A DNA stretch of 64,000 nucleotides from Myrica gale (taxonomy: Eukaryota > Streptophyta > Magnoliopsida > Fagales > Myricaceae), in assembly GCA_963930655.1 (NCBI GenBank), contig OZ005601.1, positions 10,784,001-10,848,000 of the forward strand, given 5' to 3'. The translations under genes and the position numbers were made by a program. The notes under the pieces were generated by a model. It was not told the DNA's origin. It was given only the letters and a program-made list of their open reading frames with translations, and did not search any database. Shown piece after piece: positions 1-11,901 of the stretch (position 1 is its first letter; each line of letters begins with the position of its first letter).

Positions 1-1
1 A

Positions 2-3000
2 CTTGCTCACTGTTCTCGTTGTAGGATTGATTGGCTTCAAAGGGATGGAATACTTCTTCTTGAACTAGATAGATTGCTTAGACCAGGAGGCTATTTTGTA
101 TACTCATCTCCGGAGGCTTATGCTCAGGATGAGGAGGATCTTAGAATATGGAGAGAGATGAGTGCCCTTGTGGGACGTATGTGTTGGACAATAGCTGCAA
201 AGCAGAACCAAACTGTGATTTGGCAAAAGCCTCTAACAAATGACTGTTATATGGATAGAGAATCTGGTACTCTCCCTCCTCTCTGCCGGTCTGATGATGA
301 CCCAGATAAAGTTTGGGGTGTGCCAATGGAAGCATGCATCACACTGTATTCTGATCGTGAGTGTCTTATGCATTTCTTAAGCATAATTTCTTTGTTTACT
401 TGGTTTGAATTTGGATCTCGCTTTTAATTTTCTGAATGGCCAAGAGAAAATCTGATCTTAAATTCATGATGCCAATGTGCCTCTTACTTAAAATGTTTTT
501 AAGTTTTTGTTGCGACTTTGAATCTATTTATCAATACATTACATCTAACTTCATTTATGCCAAGAACAACAAAAACCAAATAGTAAGGGCTTCATTTGTA
601 TTTCAACATAAGGTCTTTCCTGGGAATTTGCTCATGCTTTCCTGTGTTTGGGGCAACCAAGAAAACGAATTAAGCTTTGATGAAGTGTAAGCCATCTTCT
701 ATACCAAGCATTATAGATTTATCTTAAATTAGCTTATTCAAACAGCTTCAAATCACCCAGGTTAATAATCCAAACACAACAACATATTGGAGGAAATGAA
801 AGCACAAGTAAGGTCATCTGCCAAATAGACTTCAGAACTATAATAATTGCTTCACATTAATGTATTCTTTAACTAGTTTGTTTGAATAACTAAGGCAAAT
901 GCTTAGGTTGTGAGTTTTGGCTCTTTGGTTGCTTCTCTTCTGATATGTCTTAGCTCTTGCATTGCTATTTCATGAGCTTTTATCCTATGCCATCACATAA
1001 TCTGTTCTTTTAAATTTTGGATGCTATTTTTGTGAAATTATAATTTTGATAGCACATGTCTCGGGCACCCGATGTGTTCACTCTTCAGTGCGGAAATATG
1101 TCTAGTTGTTGTGATAAATATGCTTATTTCTCAGTGTCAAATATGGAAAGCATGAGGTGGATGGGTCTCAGATGTGGTGAGAAAGTCTCATGGATATAGT
1201 CTATGGAGAACTATTATAGTAAGTTGAGAGAGGTTTTTGGGCTACTTTAAGTTTAGGTAGGTATCATAGAAGGGTGCGCTTTTTTTAAGTTGACGGTAGG
1301 TATACTAGAAGGGTACTGTTTTGTTATGCTGGATGGTGCAGGAAAACTATCCTTTATTTAAGTATTTCCAAATTTATCTGTGACTACAGAGGACAAAGAT
1401 GGCTGGTATACGTTTTTATTTGGTATTTGTAAAGGATTCATGGTGCTTGGTTTGTTGTACTTTCCATAGTTAGGAACTAGTTGAGTCAGCGATTATCTGT
1501 GTTCCAATATGTCGAAAGATGAAGGGGTTGGTAGTTTGCATTTGAAGCTAAACTGCGTCGGGCAGTTCAATTTTCGTTCTTATTTTACCCCCAAGGGTTT
1601 GGTGTGGTGGTAAGACTTCGGCTTGGGTTCTAACATGTCCCAAGTTCGAGCCCCAACATCCCCATTATCGCCCTTGACTTACCTGCTCCCTGGGTTGTGG
1701 GGTCGGTCCAGGGGGCCGGGGTTTGTACTTCAGGGTTGGGCCAAAAGGGTCCGGCTTTGGGGAATTTCCTCGTCATCAAAAAAAAAAAAATCGTTCTTAT
1801 TTTAAGGTATTAAGAGGTTCTAATGGAATGCAATTTCATTGTGGGAATATTTGGGGTTGCAAAGTTCATTGTTAAGTTTTTGTTTTGTTTTGTTTTCCCT
1901 TGGTTTGTCTGGTTGGTGGGACGGGGGGAATTTCAACTATAGATAACTTGGTTAGACAGAACATTGAACTGGACTGGTTTGTGCGTCTAAATGGGAGATG
2001 CCTCAAAAGGTGGTGATTTGTACTTTTACGGGAAAGGAATGGGTGGATGGCATAGAAACAGTTTGATCTGGAGTGAAACCCTCTTCGCCTTATCTGAATG
2101 ATTTTGATAGGGAGAAAACTTTATGATCCAAAGGCATTGAGTTCTTTTCTATTGGCTGAGATTCATATTTTTATGCAGTTTTGTATGAGTAGTCTAATGT
2201 GTCTGCAAGGTTTCTCCTCCTTTGTCAATTTAATTTACTTTACTTGTCTGTAATTCATTAGGGATATACTTAGGTTTCTCTGACTAATAAAATTCTCGTA
2301 GTACTTCATCAAAAGAGAATACTACATTCTAGAACCACAATAAGGATGTCATTATAGTTGAGCATAGATAGGTACTAAGTTTAGAGGTACATACAAATAT
2401 AAAGCTGGGTTTTGATAATCAGCCTTGGTATCGGAACAATCATGGCAATACTTAGGGGTCACTATGCTGGGTGTCTGTTAAATTAGGTATCTTCTTGCCC
2501 ATCCTTCAAGCTGCTTAATACCTACCAAATAAGCAAGCTTTCAATTTTGTATTGGAATATAAATAAATGGGGAGATGCTACATCTTGGTGATGACTTTGA
2601 TAGGCTGCTGCCTAACATTTTGTTTGTTATCAGATGACCACCGAGTTAAGGGCAGTGGTTTGGCTCCTTGGCCATCTAGGTTGACTGCTTCTCCTCCTCG
2701 ACTTGCTGATTTTGGCTATTCAAATGAAATGTTTGAAAAGGACACGGTAATTAATTTGCGGCACTTGATGTACTTTTCAATTCTTAGTTATTCAATACTG
2801 CTTGAAAATCATGTATATTTGGGCTAATGTGTTGCTTGATATGTGTGTGGTGTAGGAAGTCTGGCAGCGGAGGGTTGAGAGTTACTGGAATCTCTTGAGT
2901 CCAAAGATTTCATCAAACACTCTGCGGAACTTGATGGACATGAAGACAAATATGGGTTCTTTTGCTGCTGCTCTGAAGGAAAAGGATGTTTGGGTGATGA

Positions 3001-3748
3001 ATGTTGTCCCCGAAGATGGACCGAACACACTTAAGCTGATATACGACAGAGGCCTTATGGGCACTGTTCATGACTGGTATGCATATTGATTTCTGAAATA
3101 TAACCTAAATCTATAGTAAGTGATACCTTGCTCTGTGTTATTATTATCCTTAGAGGGACTACATTAGGCAAGTTAGATTCCCAGGGCAATGGATGCAGTT
3201 CAATTAAGACGCATACTAGCTTTGGGAAGTAAAACAGATCCATCTAGGCAGAAGAGAACTAATTACCCTCAGCTGATGCATGTTTCTACCGTGCTTGGTA
3301 GATTTTTTTGCTTTTTCTTTGACCTTTAAGTTATGGTCCATAGTTTCTTGGAAAAGTTGTCAGTTGAAGTTTGGAGGTTGCTGAATTAGACTTTGATGAT
3401 GTACTGGATAATCTGTTTCACAGGTGCCAAGCATTTTCAACATACCCCCGAACTTATGATCTACTCCATGCTTGGACTGTCTTTTCTGACATGGAGAAGA
3501 AAAATTGCAGTCCTGAAGACTTGCTGCTTGAGATGGATCGTCTACTTAGGCCTACTGGTTTCATAATTATCCGTGACAAACAAACAGTGATTGATTTCAT
3601 AAAGAAGTATTTAGTGCAATTGCACTGGGAAGTAGTGGCGACGGTTGATTCTAGTTCAGATTCAGACCAGGAGGGAGATGACATCGTGTTCATTATTCAG
3701 AAGAAAATGTGGCTGCTGACAAGTGAAAGCCTCAGGGTTTCAGAATAG
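2..3748 (+). CDS. PMT8/9/10-type probable methyltransferase, 3' part
   Basis: C-terminal half of a plant PMT protein, a putative SAM-dependent methyltransferase. Family members are type II membrane proteins of the Golgi thought to act in cell wall polysaccharide methylation. Four exons join in frame at GT-AG sites: 2-356, 2634-2746, 2856-3076 and 3424-3748 (TAG). Family hallmarks are the LDRLLRPGG segment, DLRIWREMSALVGRMCW, the QNQTVIWQKPL segment, the GSGLAPWP segment, RNLMDMKTNMGSFAAAL, VMNVVPEDGPNTL and TYDLLHAWTVFSD. The N-terminal membrane anchor and first half lie before the window. No frame break is seen. The first intron (2.3 kb) has taken a SINE. The best match by memory is the PMT8/PMT9/PMT10 group, of which At3g23300 is the syntenic Arabidopsis member. 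Confidence 0.93.
1588..1790 (+). mobile_element. tRNA-derived SINE in PMT intron
   Basis: Short insertion with the marks of a SINE: a pol III box A-like stretch (TGGTGTGGTGGTAAG), a box B-like stretch (AAGTTCGAGCCCC) about 35 bp later, and a terminal A tract of about 13. It is flanked by a perfect 14-bp target duplication, TCGTTCTTATTTTA, at 1574-1587 and 1791-1804. The intact duplication suggests a fairly recent insertion. It lies in sense orientation in the intron and does not touch the splice sites. Confidence 0.85.
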
Positions 3749-4256
3749 GACGAGGTTTCTCATTTAAGACTGCTGCTCCAAGGGATCACGAGCCTGTCCC
3801 AAGTAGTTATGCAGAAAACCAACTATATTTTGTAGCATTAAATGATGCGTACTTCAATATTTTTTGTGTCTTCTTTCTAAAATGATTTAGTTGATAATCC
3901 ATAGACTCCCAGCATCTATAGGCTATTCTTCATATTTTTTTGCTTTTCTTTTCTAGGCAACGTGTAAGCTGCTTCAGCCATTCCAAAATAACTGAAACAA
4001 AGACGTGCTTCTGTATTATGAGAATTGTGGTTTCATGTTATTAATCGTATTTGCTTACCCAATTTGAATCTATAATTTGTCTTCCTGATGTTGTTGTACT
4101 CAGATCGTCCAAAAAGGATTCTCGTGAAAAGGAGGTAGGTTTGAACAGAAAATGTGAGGAAATATTTAATAGCTGCTGGGACAGTGTTGTTGTCCAATTC
4201 GGGAAGCACATCTCAACTGACGCATAAAAGTTGGGACCTATTTAGGGTTAACCGGT
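3749..4256. other. 3' flank of PMT gene, no gene seen
   Basis: Probable 3' UTR and downstream spacer. I see no coding exon or RNA gene here. The Tourist-type insertions begin at 4260. Confidence 0.5.
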
Positions 4257-4259
4257 TAA

Positions 4260-4397
4260 GGCTGCTTTGATTAACCAAAATTTTAGCTCACAAAAATATT
4301 TCTCTTCATTTTTTCATTATTTTTCATAACTTTTTCCCTCTTTCCTCATTTTTTCACCAACTTTCATACTCAAAATTTTATCACTCAAACACAACTT
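4260..4397. mobile_element. Tourist-type MITE
   Basis: Ends resemble the other Tourist-type copies in this window (GGCTGCTTTGA at the left, AAACACAACTT at the right). It is flanked by TAA on both sides (4257-4259, 4398-4400), the 3-bp duplication typical of PIF/Harbinger MITEs. It is AT-rich with no coding capacity, and inverted relative to the copy at 4448. Confidence 0.6.
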
Positions 4398-4447
4398 TAA
4401 GTACGCTTCCATCGTTCTCATGCTGACAGGTATCAACATCTTACTAA

Positions 4448-4643
4448 GGTTGTGTTTGTGTTGTAATATTTTTGGTATGAGAATATGTGTTGGTATTGGG
4501 TTTAGTGAAAAGGCGAAGAGAGAGAAATTTTTTTATATTTTTTGTAATTTTTTATATTTTTTATAGTAGAGAGAGATTATATTGGAGTATATTATTAGGA
4601 GGGAGATAAAATTTTGGGAAATCTTATGAATGCAAACGCAGCC
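4448..4643. mobile_element. Tourist-type MITE
   Basis: 196-bp element with inverted ends GGTTGTGTTTG and CAAACGCAGCC, flanked by TAA at 4445-4447 and 4644-4646. Same family as 11703-11901 and 50277-50474. The body holds the shared GTTTAGTGAAAA and GAGAGAGATTATATTG segments. It is a non-autonomous PIF/Harbinger relative that codes for nothing. Confidence 0.8.
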
Positions 4644-4646
4644 TAA

Positions 4647-6389
4647 CTTTCAAGCGGTTTACCTTCTGTATCCCTATTGAGATGGGTTTACAATAAGGCT
4701 TACTGGATTTTGACAATAAATCTCTTGTTTCTTATTACTAGCAACACAACATTAAGCTTTTACATGCATTTGGTCTGATACGGACAATGTGATGGGACTT
4801 GGATATGTCATATGATTATATTTTTACACTAGAAAGTGAGGCACGTTTTCTTCTTTAATCGAAGCAGGAGCTTCCAACATCTGCATATATATATATAGAA
4901 TCACTCTTAAGTTGTAGTTGCTGGCTTCTAAAGAGCCAGAATATGCTAAAATTAGCAATGGGAAGGCGATCTTATTTTGAATCAGTATAGCATTCCCCAC
5001 TTCAACCTCCATTTACTTGCGAACTTGATGGCAACCAAGCATGGCCATTATATACGTAAGTTCTTTAAATTCAAAATAACTAGTTAAAGTTATTTTTTAA
5101 AGCGACTTAGAAGCCTAGTTCAATATAGTCATCTCTTATTCCTTTTCTTCTAACATGCCCCTACAATCTTTAAAAAAAGTGCTCCCACTCCATGTGGTAT
5201 CACAATTCCCTCTTTGAATCCTTGATGTTCTTATCAAAGCTCATTAAGCCCACATTGGTGGTTATTAGGACCATTTTGATATCATTTGTAATGATCTAAG
5301 TGAGCACTAGTCACATCTGTGATTTAAATATAAAAAGTTACTTGGAATCATTATAAGGTCCAGCTTAACATAGTAATTTCCTAATGTGAGACTTGACCCT
5401 TATAGAAATTATGTGTTATTTTTTTATTCTCTCACTTCATGTAAAATTCGAAGTATCACACCCATAATAAGACCTAAGGCCATCGAGGGTCAACCCAGTG
5501 GAGCCTTACTTGATTGGGTTGAACCCAGACTAATGGATGAAGATGATATATCACCTACTATCATGACCAAATATAACTATATATCAGTTTGTTAACAAAG
5601 TTAACAAGACCTAAATTTCCTATGCCTTGGCCTAGACCTAAGTATGACATGTTAAATTCCAAATAACCTATTTAGAAAAAAAAAAATTCCAAATAACCTT
5701 TGTCATTTAGAAAGAAAAAAGCCTTTTCATCATGGAGACACCTTTCACAACTTTCAAATCAACTCCATGTTTTCAAAAACAAGCAATGCCCATTCTTAGA
5801 AGTAAGCACTACTTAGCATGGTTCTCCAAATACAAACGTCCAGTATATGTGCTAACCTAAATATTTAGGTTTAGCATGTCATTTGTTGTATGTGTTTATC
5901 ATGTACATGATATGTGCTAATTAACCTAAGTACCTTATATGTATGTACCTAATGACTAAATCATAGCCTCTAAGACCATATATTAAGTTATGTACTTTAA
6001 TTACATAAGTTAATCTCACAAAATCTTTTTATTTGAAATTAAATAATATGTCGTAGTTAAATATTATTATATTACTAATTATTTCAAAATATATATGCTC
6101 ATTATAAGTATGATAATAGATATTTTATAAACTACTTAGATTTAGTTAATATATATGTAATACCATAACAACCATGGATTATAATTTAAAATATATCACA
6201 TAACAACTTCAATTTTCATAACACTCCTTCTAATTTCATATTTTATTAGGTAGGTCTTTTAAAATAAAAATTTTCAAATACATGAAAAAATAAAATTATA
6301 TATTAAAATAAATATAATAATATATAAAATAATTATTAACATTTAATAACTTAGAATTACTAAATAAAATTATTATTATTACTTACACC
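4647..6389. other. AT-rich intergenic stretch, nothing assigned
   Basis: About 1.7 kb of AT-rich spacer. The short open frames here (for example around 5386-5595) show no family match and no splice partners, so I treat them as chance. I see no tRNA, SINE or clear inverted-end element. Confidence 0.5.
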
Positions 6390-6816
6390 TTTAGCAACAT
6401 TTTTTACAATAAATCCTGCTAAAAGTGAATGTTTTAGCGGCGGCCAAAGAAACCGCTACTGAAAATATGTGACTTATAGTAGTGTTTGTTCAAAAATGTT
6501 GTTAAAAAATAATCTATAGCAGTGTTTGCCCAAATGCTGCTAAATCTCACCCTTTGTAGTGTCGTTTTCTATTAAAACGCTGCTAGAGAGCGTGAGCTTT
6601 AGCGGCACAAACGCCGCTATAGGTTGTAAGATTTAACAGAGTTTTTCGCCAAAACGCTGTTAGAAGTCACGTATTTTTAGCGGCATTTTGTAACGCATAA
6701 ACTTGGCAGGATTTTTTGCAAAACGCTTATAAATTCAGACTTTTAGTGTCAGTCTTGAACAAACGCCACCGAACGCAAAACTTGTGGTGATGTTTGTTAG
6801 AAGACGCCGCTACGGT

Positions 6817-7194
6817 TAGGCCTGTCCAAGTTCCGGTCCGGTCCGGTTTGGCCGGCCAAACCGGCCATTTTGTAGAGTATATAGACCGGATCGGACCGGT
6901 CATATGACTGCTTCGGTCTGGGCTAGTTTGGATCGGTTTGGGCCATGCCATTTTGGGCCGGTTTTGAGGTGGGTCGTGCCATTTTGGGCCGATTTTGGAG
7001 TTGTGTCGTGCTATTTTGGGCCGGTTTAGAGAGGTATACTCCGGTCTAAGTCAAGTTTTCCACATGGATAACCCGGTACCGGACCGGAGTATACCGGTCT
7101 CGGTCCGGTTTGTCCAAAACCGATCCGGTTTTGACCAAAACCGTCCGATTCCGGTCCGGGTTGTCTGATCTGGCCGGCTTGGTGGACAGGCCTA
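6817..7194. mobile_element. hAT-type MITE with CCGG-rich ends
   Basis: 378-bp element with perfect 12-bp inverted ends TAGGCCTGTCCA / TGGACAGGCCTA and a perfect 8-bp target duplication GCTACGGT (6809-6816 and 7195-7202), both typical of hAT elements. The body is full of CCGGTCCGG-type motifs, likely subterminal transposase sites. It carries a stem-loop at 7033-7095 that recurs in the hAT element at 62846, so that element is its likely autonomous relative. It is inserted inside the CACTA-like repeat. Confidence 0.9.
7033..7095. repeat. imperfect palindrome in hAT MITE
   Basis: The arms GGTATACTCCGGT and ACCGGAGTATACC face each other across a spacer holding a CCGGACCGG run and a short ACATGGATAACCCGG piece. 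The same arrangement occurs at 62964-63025. Confidence 0.7.
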
Positions 7195-7395
7195 GCTACG
7201 GTTATATTTTTTGCCAGCGTTTGTGAATCAAATGCCACTAAAGGTTGATCTATAGCAACTTTAGTGTAAAAATGCTGCTATAGTGATTTATAACATCGTT
7301 TGTCCACAAACGCTGCTGTAAGTACTTTTTAGCGACGACTTTTGCGACGGGAGGCTAAAAAGACCGTCGCTAGAAGTCGATTTTTTTTTGTAGTG

Positions 7396-8616
7396 GGTGT
7401 GGGTATTTATCATTAGGGAACTAGAAAATTATAGTCGTAGCAAGTTTTCTGATCCTTTGAAACAAGAAAACATAGAACTAAGTAGTTAAAACTCGATACA
7501 TATAAGTTCCAAACATATATAGTCTTTGATACTCCAATCTCACATGAGGTGGGAGAAGAAAAAATGTATATGAGAGGTTAAGTCTCATATTAAGGCTTTA
7601 CTGCATGTGTGGAGTTAAGGCTTTATAAGAATTTCAAAGAGTTTTAAAGATAACCTTGATTAGTTCTTTTGAGTTGAAGCTCATGATATGTAGCTAGTAC
7701 TCTTTGGATCGTTCATAGTCGGCTCAACATAAACAATCAGCACTTACAAGTTGTGGCATCTTTCCCGGGTCCTGATGCTAGTACTTTTCTTGACATTCAT
7801 GCATGCATGTCCATCTATCTCTGCCGACATCTAGATGCTGCTGGCAGCTTGCACTTGATCATTCATATATGAGGGAGACAAATTGGACCAATATAATTGA
7901 ACCCTCGACTCTTATCAACACAGAGATCCTCGTCTGTCCTCCTTAGCCTTCGCTGTTTTCTTATAAGTGTACGAATGTAAACTTTTCCTCCGAGAGCAAC
8001 ATGTGCTATCTACTGTCTTTTTGCCATTCAATCAGCCCCATGTATGATAAGATGCCGCATATATCCTTAAGTTAACCTGAAACGAATGCCACGCTAGACA
8101 CTCTATAGGAGTGGGAATTTGGAAGCTGGTGTTGAATATTGTAAATACTTAGTGCATCCCACATCCTTCCAAAACGAAGAGTGCATGTAACATTTACCAA
8201 AATGGTTTTCTTTTATTTTGTATGAATTATCCGTTCTGTTCTTTTTTTGAATAATCGAATTATATATATATATATCGATCCATATATATTCATGGTGCCC
8301 TAGTTGAGGGGAACCAGTCTCTCCAAATTGCCTGTTTTGTGGGGCATACTATTCCAAAGGTAATCCCTTAGCAAGGACGTTATATCTGCAGTTGTAACTC
8401 ATACTCAGAAAAGAACCATACTTCAAGGTTCAACAGTGCATTAAGCAACTGTTAACTTTATTTAAAAGTAAACCTAATGTTTATTACGTTTGCTGGCCAG
8501 CTGGTGATGATCAGACATGTATAAGAGGGACTGATTTGAATAACAAAACGTACGTTGTTGGCTTATGTGCAGTAGAGAGGAAGGAATTGATTGCCTAAAT
8601 CATTAGAGGATCGTCT
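7396..8616. other. intergenic stretch, nothing assigned
   Basis: Spacer of about 1.2 kb with a short AT microsatellite near 8263-8274. No gene, RNA gene or clear transposon end is supported. Confidence 0.45.
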
Positions 8617-8853
8617 TTTCGTTATTATTTTTTAAAATACATTTTTTCGTCCATCAATTTTGCACAATATACTGTTAATTTGGACATAAATTATTATTCT
8701 TTATTAATAAAATGACTATTTCACCCAAAAAAATATCATGATTCAAAAAAATATAGAGATAAAACTGTCATTTTACATACTAAGATATTAATTTATGTCT
8801 AAATTAATAGTGAAGAGTATAAAGTGAATGACATTAATAATATAAAATATAAC
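8617..8853. repeat. imperfect long inverted repeat, AT-rich
   Basis: The two sides contain similar sequence in opposite orientation. TTTCGTTAT, GTTAATTTGGACATAAATTA and AAAATGAC on the left are answered on the right by TAATTTATGTCTAAATTAAT and ATAACGAAA. It could be a decayed long-TIR MITE, but no target duplication was found. Confidence 0.35.
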
Positions 8854-9982
8854 GAAATTACTAATTTAGAGTGCAAAATGTAGATATAATAGTTAATTTA
8901 ATTTTTCATTAAACATAATTTATATTAGAAAAACAATATTGGTTAAAAATAATTTATAACATAAAAATATTCAACATTTTTTGTTTAAAAATCATGTGAA
9001 GAACATTTTAAGATTCAAACTCCTTAAACAATTTTTTATATTGCATTCATCATATAACATATCTAATCCTTTCATAAATAATCGATCCTATGAAAACTTA
9101 GAAGAAAAAAAAAATCAATCTAATGAAAAAAATTTACTTTGTGAGAATATCATTTTAGATCAAAATAACTAAAAATAATGAATCATATCAGAAAATTTTT
9201 CTATTAAATTGCGGGAGGGTGGGCCCGGGGGTGTTTGGAGTTCGTTTGCTATTAATAAGTTCCTTCCAATTTATTCATTTTAAGATTGCCGAGAATTTGA
9301 ATTTCCCCCAGAAACGTGGTACCATATCACTGGACGGTCACGCGGAAGGAACATAGGGGTGAGCTGAGCGTTGTGGGAGACACGTGGCGGGCATGCGGCG
9401 CTGTATCTCAGGCGGACATCAAGGCTTTGAGTAATTTGTTTTGTTGGGAGTAAAGTCAGTGTTTAGGCATTATTCTTGAGAAGTTCTCCCACGGGGTCTA
9501 TATCCCTAGTGGTCCAGCTCAGCATCCTATGATGCTGTGTCTTTTTATTGTCCATTAAATTAGCGTGTTTTAGCTGCAATTTCTCGTCCGTCAATCCCGC
9601 GTCGTTTTCCGTATTTTTCAAATATTTGACATGTTTGTTTTCTAAAAATTCGAGATCTCAACAATTCGGGTAAATTAAATAAATTTCAAAATTTTTAACT
9701 TTTACACCTATGTACTCTACTTTTTATAAATTTTAATAAATCTCAATAAAATAAAAATTTTAAAAATTTTAAAAATATTATCCAAAATTTTAGCAAACAA
9801 ACAATCCTTTTTGTATCATTTTCCTTGACTTGTTCGATTCTTATCAAAAGTATTGTCATTGGGCTACATCAGTTGACTTTAGAACTAATATATGATTTAT
9901 TTAAGATAGAATTTGTTTCCCTAAATTCTCCCCAGGTTCTATACAGTGTCTACCTCCTGCCTAGATTTTTTTTTTTAATAAC
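8854..9982. other. intergenic stretch, nothing assigned
   Basis: AT-rich spacer with a short GC-richer part near 9215-9420. A 63-codon open frame at 8981-9172 is low-complexity Asn/Lys/Phe and has no recognised family. No element ends seen. Confidence 0.4.
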
Positions 9983-10151
9983 TCATTTTTGAACGAGTCC
10001 GATTTGACGGAGAGATTCTTCTCACAAATTTAACGGTCCATAGTCGTCCACGTCATTTATTTATCATTATATTAAATGACGTGAACGACTATGGACTGTT
10101 AAATTTGTGAGAAGAAAGCATCTCCATCCCATCAAACTCATTTGTAAATGA
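9983..10151. repeat. long snap-back hairpin (MITE-like)
   Basis: The inner arms 10016-10059 and 10073-10116 are 44 nt each and complementary at 42 positions, around a 13-nt loop. Weaker pairing runs out to 9983 and 10151. No coding potential. It fits a fold-back MITE and would form a strong RNA hairpin if transcribed. No clear target duplication was found. Confidence 0.65.
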
Positions 10152-10439
10152 ATGCTTAACAGGCAATCCGTTTCCTCTACCTTTGTATATTTTTCATTTT
10201 TTTTTTCTATTTTTTTGTGAGTACCTCCATATACCTTTTACATGACTGCAAATATTACTAATATGATTTCTACAATTGATTATTTCAAAATATGATTTTC
10301 ATTCTGTTGACTTTAACATTTAAGAAATACGGAAAATATGATAATACCACCTCTATTTTTTCACAATATAACTTTTAGATACAAGGTTTTTATTTTATAA
10401 CTTTAAGACCTGAAAATTTTACTAACTCTAAATTACATG

Positions 10440-11174
10440 TAGGGTGGTCAACGGTAGTGTAGGTGACGGTTTGGCAAAAACCTTCATCGTCACCGCAATT
10501 GACGGAATCACATATTTGATACCGTCACCGCACCGCTAAGACACAATAACCGCTCTTGCCGGTGACGGTATTAACGATTAGACGATAACCGCTTAAACCG
10601 TGTATGCATTAGGCCAAAAAAATAGTTTTTTTTACTGTTTTGGGCTCTTTTCCTTGGGCTTTTTTGGACCATGAAAACCATTTGATATCCATATATAAGC
10701 TATACATACAATCATTCAAATATTATAACCTATTTAAATTTTGCAACATAATATCATAATTAATAATCACATTAAATGGACAAATATCATAACCTATTCA
10801 GACATAATATCATAATCATTAATACTTATAACAAATATATTAAGTTGTCCAAAAGTCCAACATAATATCATATTCAAACATAAAGATTGAAGTCTAATAA
10901 AAGTGTCCAACAATGTGACATAAACCAACTAACATAATCCAACAAAAGCCTAATAAAAGTATGTCACATAATCAATAATCATCTAAAGTCTAAACTAGAG
11001 GTTGTTAACGGTAGTGTATGTGACGGTTTGGCGAAAACTGTCACCATAAATTGACGGAATCACATATTTGACACCGTCACCGCACCGCTAAGGCACAATA
11101 ACCGCTCTTACCGGTTACACTATCGGTAACGGTGACGGTTTAACCGTCACCGCTGGTGAAAATAAACACCCCTA
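10440..11174. mobile_element. degenerate hAT-like composite element
   Basis: The left end TAGGGTGGTCAACGGT and the right end (reverse complement TAGGGGTGTTTATTTTCACC) resemble the hAT ends in this window. Nearly the same 10-11 bp, AAATT(T)ACATG, flanks both sides. Runs of CCGTCACCG and ACCGCTAAG motifs lie near both ends. The left-end block of about 140 bp recurs as a direct copy at about 10998-11140, so the locus looks like one element inside or beside another. The middle is AT-rich and noncoding. Confidence 0.5.
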
Positions 11175-11335
11175 AATTTACATGATCCTCTAATATCATG
11201 TGGAGAGAGACGTGGAGGGTCATGTATATTGATTCTTTCCTTTGATATAAAAAAAAAAACTAAACTCAAATTCTTTTCCTTTGATATAAAACTAAACTTG
11301 TAAACTTTTAGTCCCTTTAGAAAAGTCATTGTTTT

Positions 11336-11455
11336 AGCCAATGAGTTATGGCTCAAATGGCATTTCCTCCTCTATGGAGGGTCCTGAACTGGGGTTCAAA
11401 ACCCCCCATCCCCACCCCCCAGGCACAAGCCTGATTTACCTAGAAAAAAAAAAAA
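11336..11455 (+). mobile_element. tRNA-derived SINE
   Basis: Box A-like TGGCTCAAATGGC and box B-like GGGGTTCAAAACC, followed by a CCCACC-rich piece and an A tract. It is flanked by a perfect 16-bp duplication GAAAAGTCATTGTTTT (11320-11335 and 11457-11472). The middle CCTCCTCTATGGAGG is shared with the minus-strand copy at 32415-32516, so these two belong to one family, distinct from the SINE at 1588. Confidence 0.85.
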
Positions 11456-11702
11456 GGAAAAGTCATTGTTTTCATCCATTTGGAAAAATCTTCAAATAAG
11501 ATTTTGTGTTATTTTTGTGAGTTTGTTTGTAATAATTTTTTTAATAATAAGGGAAATCAAACTAAAGATCTGTGTTTGAATTAACATCCACTACTTTTCA
11601 CTTAAATCACTACGTTAATTAAGAACCTATTCTTAAATTATACCATCTATTTTTAAGATTAGTGTATAAAATATAAATCAACACCCACTGCCTTCTTCTT
11701 AA

Positions 11703-11901
11703 GGTTGTGTTTGCAGTAAAAAATTTCACAAAATTTTTCACCCTCTCACAATAAAATATTACAATATAATCTCTTTCTCTTCCATCAAATCATAACTTTT
11801 CACTACAAAAAATATAAAAAATTACCTCCCTCTTCACTTTTTCACTAAACTCAATACTAAAAATTTTAACAACCTAAAAATTTTCCAACTCAAACACACC
11901 C
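11703..11901. mobile_element. Tourist-type MITE
   Basis: 199-bp element, ends GGTTGTGTTTG and CAAACACACCC, TAA duplication at 11700-11702 and 11902-11904. Inverted relative to the 50277 copy; shares the TTCACTTTTTCACTAAAC segment. Lies about 1 kb upstream of the kinase start codon. Confidence 0.8.

Larger units (their letters stand above)
6390..7395. mobile_element. CACTA-like non-autonomous element (one end seen)
   Basis: The right end reads TTTTTTTTTGTAGTG, the reverse complement of the CACTACAAAA end of plant CACTA (En/Spm) transposons. The interior is a cluster of short, variously oriented TAGCGGC/GCCGCTA and AACGCTGCTA motifs, as in CACTA subterminal repeats. The left CACTA end is not recognisable, so the left border near 6390 is only where the motif cluster starts. 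A hAT MITE is nested at 6817-7194. Confidence 0.5.

Noticed and set aside
8981-9172. 63-codon frame as a peptide gene
   Set aside because: Asn/Lys/Phe-rich, expected by chance in AT-rich DNA, with no signal peptide or conserved Cys pattern.
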